The position numbers were made by a program, and so were the translations under genes. A DNA stretch of 64,000 nucleotides from Porcipelethomonas sp964621265 (GTDB taxonomy: Bacteria > Bacillota > Clostridia > Oscillospirales > Ruminococcaceae): contig CAZULQ010000001.1 of the NCBI GenBank assembly GCA_964621265.1, positions 1 through 64,000 of the forward strand. Reading direction: 5' to 3'. Below are positions 16,000-22,782 of the stretch, one piece after another; the first letter of the stretch is position 1, and each line of letters opens with the position of its first letter. The notes under the pieces were generated by a model. The model was not told the origin of the DNA and made no database searches. It was given only the letters and a program-made list of their open reading frames with translations.

Positions 16000-16917
16000 A
16001 TGATATACACCGTGACCTTCAATCCCGCAATTGATTATGTTATGAAGCTTGATGAACTTGCGCTTAACACAGTCAACAGAAGCCGTAGTGAAGAAATATT
16101 TTTCGGAGGAAAGGGAATTAATGTTTCCATTATTCTGCATGAGCTTGGTATTGACTCAGTAGCCCTCGGATTCACTGCCGGTTTTACAGGCGAAGCAATT
16201 GAAAAAGGTGTTGAAGCTTTGGGTGTCAGAACTGATTTCGTAAGGCTTAAAAGTGGTAATTCAAGAATAAATGTAAAGTTAAAACACGGCGGGGAAACTG
16301 AACTTAACGGTCAGGGACCGCAAATCAGCAAACACGCCATAAACAGACTTTTTGAAAAGCTTGATACACTTAAAAGTGGTGATACGTTAGTTCTTGCGGG
16401 AAGCATTCCGGGAACGCTTCCGACAGATATGTATGAAAAAATACTTGAACATCTTGATGGTAAGGGTATCAGATACATAGTTGACGCAACAGGAAAGCTG
16501 CTTTTGAACGTGCTTCAGTATAAGCCGTTTCTCATAAAGCCAAACAATTTCGAGCTCAGCGAACTGTTCGGAGTGAAGTTGAATACAAATAAAGAAATTA
16601 TAAAATATGCAATGAAACTTCAGGAAATGGGTGCACAGAACGTTCTTGTATCCATGGCTGAAAATGGTTCTATACTGATTGATGAAAACAAAAAGGCTCA
16701 TGTTATAGGTGTACCTGAAGGTGTTGCTGTAAACTCAGTCGGTGCTGGAGACTCAATGCTTGCTGGTTTTATCACAGGATATCTTGAAAAAAACGACTAT
16801 AACTATGCGCTGAAGCTTGGTACAGCCTGCGGAAGTTCGACAGCGTTTTCAGAGGGACTTGCAACCAGAGATGAAATATACAATCTGCTTGAAAAGATTC
16901 CGCAGATTTCTCAATGA
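16000..16917 (+). CDS. fruK: 1-phosphofructokinase-type PfkB sugar kinase
   Basis: A 305-residue PfkB-family kinase of the 1-phosphofructokinase/tagatose-6-phosphate kinase branch: MIYTVTFNPAIDYV start, the substrate-side GGKGINVS near residue 36, and the ATP/catalytic signature NSVGAGDSMLAGF near 247-259. It phosphorylates a sugar phosphate with ATP in the cytoplasm; fructose 1-phosphate is the likely substrate, but tagatose 6-phosphate is possible. AAGAGG precedes the ATG. No fructose PTS permease or FruR repressor is adjacent, unlike the usual fru operon; instead an HPr gene lies 132 bp downstream with no terminator in between. Confidence 0.87.
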   Translation: MIYTVTFNPAIDYVMKLDELALNTVNRSRSEEIFFGGKGINVSIILHELGIDSVALGFTAGFTGEAIEKGVEALGVRTDFVRLKSGNSRINVKLKHGGETELNGQGPQISKHAINRLFEKLDTLKSGDTLVLAGSIPGTLPTDMYEKILEHLDGKGIRYIVDATGKLLLNVLQYKPFLIKPNNFELSELFGVKLNTNKEIIKYAMKLQEMGAQNVLVSMAENGSILIDENKKAHVIGVPEGVAVNSVGAGDSMLAGFITGYLEKNDYNYALKLGTACGSSTAFSEGLATRDEIYNLLEKIPQISQ

Positions 16918-16941
16918 TAAAAAATGACATGCTATCAGATT

Positions 16942-17038
16942 CAAATAGGCGTTCCGCCATTCGCAGAACCCGCGGAAATCTCCATACGCCGCTTGCGAGA
17001 TTTCACTCCTATTTGTTCTGACGCTCAAAGCGGCAGAA
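16942..17038 (+). other. Highly structured intergenic element before HPr
   Basis: In 97 bp there are nested inverted repeats: CAAATAGG (16942-16949) with CCTATTTG (17008-17015); inside it GAAATCTC (16975-16982) with GAGATTTC (16997-17004); a small GTTC/GAAC stem (16951-16954 and 16966-16969); and a separate hairpin TTCTG...CAGAA with an inner GCT/AGC stem (17016-17038). It ends 1 bp before the GGAGAG ribosome site of the HPr gene. Base composition is richer in GC than the flanks. It resembles a structured leader RNA or a small palindromic mobile repeat; I do not recognise a named family. Confidence 0.6.
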
Positions 17039-17049
17039 TGGAGAGTTTT

Positions 17050-17313
17050 ATGGTATCACAAACTGTTACACTCACAAATGCTGAGGGCTTCCACATGCGT
17101 CCGGCAGGCGTTTTCGCTGCTAAAATGTCGCAGTATCAATCAACCGTAAAGGTTAAATACAAGGGAAATGAATTCAACGGCAAAAGCCTTATGAGTATCA
17201 TGTCTGCTTGTATCAAATGCGGCAATTCCGTTGAAATTATATGCAGTGGAAATGACGAAGAGTCCGCTTTAGGACATGCCGTTGAAATTATCGAAAACGG
17301 CTTTGACGTATAA
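17050..17313 (+). CDS. ptsH: Phosphocarrier protein HPr
   Basis: An 87-residue HPr. The PEP-dependent phosphorylation histidine lies in GFHMRPAG (about residue 15) and the HPr-kinase serine in NGKSLMSIMS (about residue 47). Both regulatory sites are therefore intact. The ATG at 17050 with GGAGAG 4 bp upstream is used; upstream in-frame sequence belongs to the structured element. No enzyme I or permease genes are in the window. It may serve mainly carbon-catabolite signalling; this is inference. A strong terminator follows. Confidence 0.92.
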   Translation: MVSQTVTLTNAEGFHMRPAGVFAAKMSQYQSTVKVKYKGNEFNGKSLMSIMSACIKCGNSVEIICSGNDEESALGHAVEIIENGFDV

Positions 17314-17314
17314 C

Positions 17315-17344
17315 AAAAAACCACCCTTTAAGGGTGGTTTTTTT
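17315..17344 (+). terminator. Terminator of the kinase-HPr unit
   Basis: AAAAAACCACCC (17315-17326) and GGGTGGTTTTTTT (17332-17344) form a stem around TTTAA, with the T tract forming part of the descending arm. Confidence 0.92.
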
Positions 17345-17405
17345 GTGCATAAAATCCGGAGATTTACAATATAATTACTGTATAAAAAATAAGGAGCTGA
17401 TTGCT

Positions 17406-18029
17406 TTGCATCAACCTGAACATTATCCATTTTCACCTCATCCGCTTCCCTATCCGCTAAATGCGCTCTCACCGTGGGTCAGCGCTAATACGTTGAAACT
17501 TCATCACAGAAGTCATTATACGGGATATATAAACAAGCTCAATGACGTTTTAAAGGAATATCCACAGCTTCATAATCTTCCGATTGAAGCGCTACTTCTG
17601 AAACAGGCTTTACTGCCCGAGAAAGCCCGTTCTGACATCAGAAAATATGCGGGCGGAGCATTTAATCATCAGATGTATTTTGAGGGGCTGGCACCCGTCG
17701 GGAAAACTAAAATTTCAGCTGAGTTTGAAAAAATAATCTGCAATTCATTCGGAAGTGTAGCCACAATGCTTTCCAAGCTTAAAGAAGCGGCTATGTCTGT
17801 TTTCGGTTCGGGATATGCATGGCTTGTGTCCGACAAGGATGACAAACTCGTTATTATAACTCTCCCAAATCAGGATACACCGATTGAACAACGGCTTAAT
17901 CCTGTTTTACCCATTGATGTCTGGGAACACGCATATTATCTTCAGTATCAGAATCACAGAGAGCGTTATCTCAACAGTCTGTGCAAGCTTATCAACTGGA
18001 GACAGGCTGAAAAGAACTACTTTACATAA
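17406..18029 (+). CDS. sodA: Superoxide dismutase, Fe/Mn family
   Basis: A 207-residue Fe/Mn superoxide dismutase that disproportionates superoxide. Metal ligands are visible as the histidine in LKLHHRSHYTGY, the histidine in GGAFNHQMYFEGLAP and the Asp/His pair in DVWEHAYYLQY; NHRERYL follows as in the family. The start is a TTG at 17406: AAGGAG at 17391-17396 lies 9 bp before it, and no ATG exists near. Metal preference cannot be assigned safely. Isolated gene between two terminators; a defence gene in an otherwise anaerobic organism. Confidence 0.88.
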   Translation: MHQPEHYPFSPHPLPYPLNALSPWVSANTLKLHHRSHYTGYINKLNDVLKEYPQLHNLPIEALLLKQALLPEKARSDIRKYAGGAFNHQMYFEGLAPVGKTKISAEFEKIICNSFGSVATMLSKLKEAAMSVFGSGYAWLVSDKDDKLVIITLPNQDTPIEQRLNPVLPIDVWEHAYYLQYQNHRERYLNSLCKLINWRQAEKNYFT

Positions 18030-18034
18030 GCAAA

Positions 18035-18060
18035 AATCCCATAGGAAAACCTATGGGATT
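18035..18060. terminator. Terminator shared by convergent sod and transketolase genes
   Basis: AATCCCATAGG (18035-18045) and CCTATGGGATT (18050-18060) form a perfect 11-bp stem with loop AAAA. The minus-strand side is followed by TTTTTG, the plus side by a weaker T-rich stretch. Confidence 0.88.
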
Positions 18061-18066
18061 AATTCT

Positions 18067-19008
18067 TTATTTAAGCGCCTGCTTAACCTGTGCAATAATA
18101 TTTTCCTTGCAAAGACCAAATTCCTTTAAAAGGTCAACAGCAGGGCCAGAGTGACCGTATTCATCGTTAACGCCAATCTTGATTACCGGTACAGGATAGC
18201 ACTCTGTAACAGCTTCAGCAACTGCAGAACCAAGTCCGCCGATTACGCTGTGTTCCTCAACAGTCATGAGAATACCTGAATTTTCAGCCGCCTTGCAGAT
18301 AAGCTCCTTATCAAGTGGCTTGATTGTGTGGATATTGATTACGCCTGCATTGATGCCTTCCTTCTTGAGTTCGTCAGAAGCGGCAACAGCTTCGCCAACC
18401 ATAAGACCTGTTGCAATGATTGTGATGTCATTGCCTTCTCTTAAAGTGATACCCTTGCCAAGCTCAAACTTATATGTTTCCTTGTCGTTGATTACAGGTG
18501 CGGCAAGACGTCCGAAACGAAGATATACAGGACCTTCATGTAAAATAGCCGCTTCAACAGCTGCCTTTGCTTCAACGTCATCAGCAGGGTTGATAACTGT
18601 CATTCCAGGGATTGTTCTCATAAGAGCAATATCTTCGTTACACTGATGTGTAGCACCGTCTTCACCAACAGAAATACCTGCGTGAGTTGCACCGATTTTA
18701 ACGTTAAGACCAGGGTAACCGATAGAGTTTCTTACGATTTCATAAGCTCTGCCTGCCGCAAACATTGCGAATGTACTTGCAAAAGGAATCTTTCCGCAAG
18801 CCGCAAGACCTGCCGCAACACCCATCATATTTGCTTCTGCGATACCGCAGTCGAAAAATCTTTCAGGACAAGCCTTCTTGAAGATTCCTGTTTTTGTAGC
18901 CGCCGCAAGGTCAGCGTCGAGAACTACAAGGTCAGGATACTTTTCAGCAAGCTCAGCGAGTGCTTCGCCGTAGCTTTCTCTTGTCGCCTTCTTTATTACA
19001 TCTGCCAT
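18067..19008 (-). CDS. Transketolase, C-terminal subunit
   Basis: A 313-residue protein carrying the pyrimidine-binding and C-terminal domains of transketolase (DAD near residue 31, the catalytic glutamate in GIAEANMMG, and the GED(G)ATHQ motif). With the N-terminal subunit encoded just upstream it forms the split transketolase common in anaerobes, which moves two-carbon units in the pentose phosphate pathway. The ATG at 19008 lies 4 bp after the upstream stop, and the ribosome site GGAGGG lies within the last codons of that gene, so the subunits are translationally coupled. Confidence 0.93.
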   Translation of the reverse strand: MADVIKKATRESYGEALAELAEKYPDLVVLDADLAAATKTGIFKKACPERFFDCGIAEANMMGVAAGLAACGKIPFASTFAMFAAGRAYEIVRNSIGYPGLNVKIGATHAGISVGEDGATHQCNEDIALMRTIPGMTVINPADDVEAKAAVEAAILHEGPVYLRFGRLAAPVINDKETYKFELGKGITLREGNDITIIATGLMVGEAVAASDELKKEGINAGVINIHTIKPLDKELICKAAENSGILMTVEEHSVIGGLGSAVAEAVTECYPVPVIKIGVNDEYGHSGPAVDLLKEFGLCKENIIAQVKQALK

Positions 19009-19012
19009 CTGA

Positions 19013-19852
19013 TTAACCCTCCAGTTCCTTGAGCTTAGCGTCAAGCTCGTTCATTGCCTGTTCATACTGCTCAGCATTTGGTGCCGCACCATGCCATGAA
19101 ACCTGATTTTCCATGAATGATACGCCCTTACCCTTTGTACTCTTCTGAATGATTGCAACAGGCTTTCCGCTTACCTTTGCTGCTTCATCAAAAGCCGCTT
19201 CGATTGAATCGAAATCATGAGCGTCCATTGTTATAACATGCCAGCCGAATGCCGCAAACTTATCTGTAATCGGTTCAGGTGAGCAAACCTCTGTGATAGG
19301 GCCGTCAATCTGAAGACCATTGTTATCAACGATTGCAATGAGATTATCAAGGTTCTTGTGAGCCGCAAACATCGCCGCTTCCCAAACCTGTCCTTCTTCG
19401 ATTTCACCGTCGCCTAAAACTGTGTAAACCTTATAGCTCTTGTTGTCGAGCTTTCCTGCAAGCGCCATACCGCAAGCCGCTGAAATGCCCTGTCCTAATG
19501 AACCACTTGACATATCAACACCAGGAATGTGAATACATGGGTGTCCCTGAAGCATTGCTCCGATGTGTCTGAGTGACTTGAGTTCCTTTTCTGCAAAAAA
19601 GCCCTTGAGAGCAAGTGTTGAGTAAAGCGCAGGTGCACAGTGACCCTTTGAAAGAACAAATCTGTCTCTTTCGCAGTTTTCTGTGTCCTCAGGGTTGACA
19701 TTCATCTTTTCAAAGTAAAGATATGTCATAAGGTCAGCGATTGAAAGTGAGCCGCCCGGATGACCCGATTTAGCGTTGAATACACCTTCAATAATCCCCT
19801 TTCTCACCTTGCATGCAGTTATCTGCAGGCTTTTTTTCTTGTTAGCGTCCAT
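19013..19852 (-). CDS. Transketolase, N-terminal subunit
   Basis: A 279-residue protein with the thiamine diphosphate-binding half of transketolase: SGHPGGSLS near residue 29, KGHCAPALY, GSLGQGIS, and the TPP motif starting GDGEIEEGQ near 144 and ending with IVDNNGLQ. It pairs with the C-terminal subunit immediately downstream. GGAGG is 7 bp from the ATG. The upstream gene (lipoprotein) ends only 21 bp away, so the promoter may lie further upstream. Confidence 0.94.
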   Translation of the reverse strand: MDANKKKSLQITACKVRKGIIEGVFNAKSGHPGGSLSIADLMTYLYFEKMNVNPEDTENCERDRFVLSKGHCAPALYSTLALKGFFAEKELKSLRHIGAMLQGHPCIHIPGVDMSSGSLGQGISAACGMALAGKLDNKSYKVYTVLGDGEIEEGQVWEAAMFAAHKNLDNLIAIVDNNGLQIDGPITEVCSPEPITDKFAAFGWHVITMDAHDFDSIEAAFDEAAKVSGKPVAIIQKSTKGKGVSFMENQVSWHGAAPNAEQYEQAMNELDAKLKELEG

Positions 19853-19873
19853 TTTTTTCCTCCTGTAACTTTA

Positions 19874-20479
19874 TTAATTATATAAATGATATGTTTTTAC
19901 TATACTATCAGCAAGTGATAATGCTTCATCACCATAAAAAATAATATTACGGTTTACTCCGTCGGTACACGAAAATACGTATTCATTAACAGATTCACCA
20001 TCCCGATTGTAACAGATTCTATATGCTTCATGCCCATCAATTTCAAAATCGGATATCCTAACATCATCATGGTGCTTCTGTGCAATCTCAAGTTGAGCTT
20101 CAGCACAAGCTTTTATATCCTCTTTCCCCAGATTGAACACAATCATCATGTTATCTTCATTGCCATAATATATAGCAGGTCTTTCAGATTCAGGTTCATT
20201 TATAAAAGACCAACCTTCAGGAATTTTAATTGAGCCATATTCACGCATCTTAATAATATTCCCTTCAAAGTTCTGCAAATTCATTTCTTCTGTTGACACT
20301 ATACTTGATTCAAATTCTGCCTGTTCTTCAGTCTTACATTCTGTCAGTTCTTCCGTTAGCACCTTTGTATTTTTTACTTCACTATTATCTTCCGATTCTC
20401 TACTATTTTCAGAGTCAGAACAACCTGTAAGACACAACATAAGCGTTAAAATCATGAATAACGCTTTGATTTTTTTCAT
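19874..20479 (-). CDS. Small lipoprotein, function unknown
   Basis: A 201-residue secreted lipoprotein. A basic start (MKKIK), hydrophobic core and lipobox LTGC place the modified cysteine at about residue 20; a Ser/Glu-rich linker of some 50 residues follows, then a folded region containing IPEGWSF and a VNEYVFSCTDG strand, reminiscent of small PsbP/DUF-type lipoprotein domains, but not assigned. The ATG at 20479 is used; an in-frame TTG at 20491 also exists, and no strong ribosome site is visible for either. It sits 18 bp after the HAD gene. Confidence 0.75.
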   Translation of the reverse strand: MKKIKALFMILTLMLCLTGCSDSENSRESEDNSEVKNTKVLTEELTECKTEEQAEFESSIVSTEEMNLQNFEGNIIKMREYGSIKIPEGWSFINEPESERPAIYYGNEDNMMIVFNLGKEDIKACAEAQLEIAQKHHDDVRISDFEIDGHEAYRICYNRDGESVNEYVFSCTDGVNRNIIFYGDEALSLADSIVKTYHLYN

Positions 20480-20497
20480 ATTTCGTGGCAATATATT

Positions 20498-21307
20498 TTA
20501 ATTCTCCTTATAAATCCTGTCAATCAGCTCAGCAATTGCGCCATCGTCGCTTGAATTACAAAGCACAACGTCTGCAATGTCCTTAACGTCCTGCTGAGCA
20601 TTAGCTGTTGCCGCACCAATATCGGCAGCCTCCAGCATTTCGATATCGTTATTATAGTCACCTGCGGCGTAAACCTTGTGGTCTGAAAGACCCATAAGCT
20701 TTATGTATTCCTTGAGCGCCGCACCCTTTGAACTGTTCTTCGGGAGCATTTCAATAAAGATATCATGAGAACGCACAAAGTCAACAGGGTAACCCTTTGT
20801 TTTGACAAATTCCTCAATCTTTGTTATGTCATCAGGCTTTGCCGCAAAGAGAATCTTGAACCAGTCGCCCTCGGGCACTTCGTCAAGAGTTGTGTATACA
20901 GGTTCAACCTGACAAATCTGAGTGTGTTCGTCCTCATATTCATTATTACACACAATGTAAATATTGTCAAGTCTTAAAACCTCTCCGCCCGGATTTTCCA
21001 TAAAATCAAATATTTCTCTGCCGATTTCTCTGGCACAGTCAGGCAGTACATCAGTAAACATAACCTTATCTTCCGAAAGCTCATAAATCAGCGAGCCGTT
21101 ATACATTATAACAGGCATGTCAACTTCAAGTTCTTCGAAATATCTTCTTGCCGACTGGAGTGTACGTCCTGTTGCAACAGTAAACTTTCCTCCGTCAGCT
21201 CTGAATTTCCTAATAGCTTCCTTATCCTTTGGGTTTAAGACCTTATTCTGCGGCAAAAGTGTACCGTCAAGGTCAGTAATAAGCATAACATTCGATAAAT
21301 CAGCCAT
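20498..21307 (-). CDS. Cof-type HAD-superfamily phosphatase
   Basis: A 269-residue HAD phosphatase of the Cof/IIB class. The nucleophile motif is ITDLDGTLL (about residues 9-17), motif II is VATGRTL, and motifs III/IV appear as the C-terminal lysine region (SSKGAALK) and YAAGDYNNDIEML. Such enzymes dephosphorylate sugar phosphates or cofactors; the substrate cannot be read from the sequence. It follows rluD by 1 bp. Confidence 0.9.
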   Translation of the reverse strand: MADLSNVMLITDLDGTLLPQNKVLNPKDKEAIRKFRADGGKFTVATGRTLQSARRYFEELEVDMPVIMYNGSLIYELSEDKVMFTDVLPDCAREIGREIFDFMENPGGEVLRLDNIYIVCNNEYEDEHTQICQVEPVYTTLDEVPEGDWFKILFAAKPDDITKIEEFVKTKGYPVDFVRSHDIFIEMLPKNSSKGAALKEYIKLMGLSDHKVYAAGDYNNDIEMLEAADIGAATANAQQDVKDIADVVLCNSSDDGAIAELIDRIYKEN

Positions 21308-21308
21308 T

Positions 21309-22214
21309 TTATCTCACCTTTCGTAAAATCTCGTTGAAATAATCGGGAAGCGGACTGTCAAACTCCATATACTCCGCTGTTTCGGGATGAACAAACCCGA
21401 TTTTCTTAGCGTGGAGACACTGTCCTTCAATCCCCTTGAATTCCTTGCCGTAAACATCGTCGCCCAGCACAGGGTGACCCTTATATGCAAGGTGAACTCT
21501 TATCTGGTGCGTACGCCCGGTTTCAAGGCGCAGTCTTAAGTGTGCGCACTTTTCAAACTGTTCAAGGAGCGTAAAATGCGTTACAGCGTGCTTTGAGTTT
21601 TTATCCGTCACGCACATTTTCTTACGGTCATTAGGGTTTCTTCCAATCGGAGCGTCAATCGTCCCCGACTCCTCCTTAAAGCGTCCCATTGCCACAGCTT
21701 CGTATTCACGGGTAAAGCTGTGCGCCTTAATCTGCTCCGCAAGCCCTGTATGTGCACTGTCAGTTTTGGCAACGATAAGCAGTCCGCTTGTGTTCTTGTC
21801 AATTCTGTGGACAATCCCTGGACGGATTACGCCGTTAATCCCTGAGAGACTGTCTCCGCAATGATAAAGCAGGGCGTTTACGAGAGTACCCTCATAGTTG
21901 CCGGGTGCAGGGTGAACAACCATTCCCTTGGGCTTGTTGACAACAAGCAGGTGCGCATCCTCATAGACTATATCGAGCGGAATGTTCTCGGGTTTAGCAT
22001 CAAGGCTTACAGGGTCAGGTATGCAAAGCGTAACGCTGTCACCTTTTCTGCATTTATAGTTTTTCGCAATTGCCTTGCCGCTTACTGTCACGTTACCGCT
22101 TTCAATCAGTCCCTGCAGCGCACTTCGGGTAAGTCCCGTGTCCCGGGCTGTAAGCCACTTGTCAATTCGTGTTCCCTCGTCACAATCGGGAATATCAAAA
22201 ATCATTTCATTCAT
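21309..22214 (-). CDS. rluD: Ribosomal large subunit pseudouridine synthase, RluD family
   Basis: A 301-residue RluA/RluD-type pseudouridine synthase: an N-terminal S4 RNA-binding domain (about 15-75), then the catalytic core with GIVHRIDKNTSGLL (catalytic Asp near residue 138) and ETGRTHQIRVHLA. The product modifies uridines in 23S rRNA; the exact sites are not determinable here. The ATG at 22214 overlaps the lspA stop (ATGAATGA), with AAGG 9 bp upstream. The lspA-rluD order is widely conserved. Confidence 0.92.
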   Translation of the reverse strand: MNEMIFDIPDCDEGTRIDKWLTARDTGLTRSALQGLIESGNVTVSGKAIAKNYKCRKGDSVTLCIPDPVSLDAKPENIPLDIVYEDAHLLVVNKPKGMVVHPAPGNYEGTLVNALLYHCGDSLSGINGVIRPGIVHRIDKNTSGLLIVAKTDSAHTGLAEQIKAHSFTREYEAVAMGRFKEESGTIDAPIGRNPNDRKKMCVTDKNSKHAVTHFTLLEQFEKCAHLRLRLETGRTHQIRVHLAYKGHPVLGDDVYGKEFKGIEGQCLHAKKIGFVHPETAEYMEFDSPLPDYFNEILRKVR

Positions 22215-22722
22215 TTTCGGTTGCCTTTTCTTCTGTAACTGTTTTATCCTTCTTATCAGACTTATCAAAGAAAAGCACATAAATAAGCAGAAGTGCCGCA
22301 CCGATTGTCACACAACAGTCAGCAAAATTGAATATAGCAAAATCAAAAAGCTGTACATCAAGATAGTCAACAACAACTCCGCCACGGAAAAGACGGTCTA
22401 TAATGTTGCCGAGTCCGCCGCTTACTATCAGCGTCATACATGTAACAAGCATTTTTTCTGTGCGGTTTTTAATCATGTAATAAATACAGAACGCCATGAG
22501 CAATGCCGTTACGGCAACAAGCACCCATCTCATTCCCGCAAAGCTTCCGAAAACAGCTCCGTCGTTTTCAAGATAAGTGAGATTTAATATGTCCGTATCA
22601 CCGAACTTGATAAACTCCATCGACTCCTGGCCTTTCAGGTTATCAATCGCCCAGATTTTAATAAGCTGGTCACCAAGTGTCAGAATTATCATGACAACAA
22701 AAGCCACAATCAAAGTAACCAA
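22207..22722 (-). CDS. lspA: Lipoprotein signal peptidase
   Basis: A 171-residue signal peptidase II that cleaves prolipoproteins after lipid modification. Four transmembrane helices are visible. The catalytic aspartates lie in GGLGNIIDRL and FAIFNFADC. The start is a TTG at 22722, supported by GGAGG 7 bp upstream; no ATG is in frame nearby. A charged KSDKKDK tail ends the protein. The lipoproteins at 19874 and 40350 are candidate substrates. Confidence 0.93.
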   Translation of the reverse strand: MVTLIVAFVVMIILTLGDQLIKIWAIDNLKGQESMEFIKFGDTDILNLTYLENDGAVFGSFAGMRWVLVAVTALLMAFCIYYMIKNRTEKMLVTCMTLIVSGGLGNIIDRLFRGGVVVDYLDVQLFDFAIFNFADCCVTIGAALLLIYVLFFDKSDKKDKTVTEEKATENE

Positions 22723-22745
22723 GAAGTTTCCTCCTTAACAAATAA

Positions 22746-22772
22746 ACTTGCCGCTTTTTTAGAGCGGCAAGT
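22746..22772 (-). terminator. Terminator between ileS and lspA
   Basis: ACTTGCCGCT (22746-22755) and AGCGGCAAGT (22763-22772) form a perfect 10-bp stem; on the minus strand it is followed by TTATTTG. It lies between the ileS stop and the lspA start, so lspA-rluD may need read-through or a separate promoter. Confidence 0.8.
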
Positions 22773-22782
22773 CCGTTTAGTT

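Noticed and set aside
22746..22772. T-box leader for ileS
   Set aside because: ileS is coupled to divIVA by TAATG and the hairpin lies after, not before, the gene; no T-box sequence is seen upstream.
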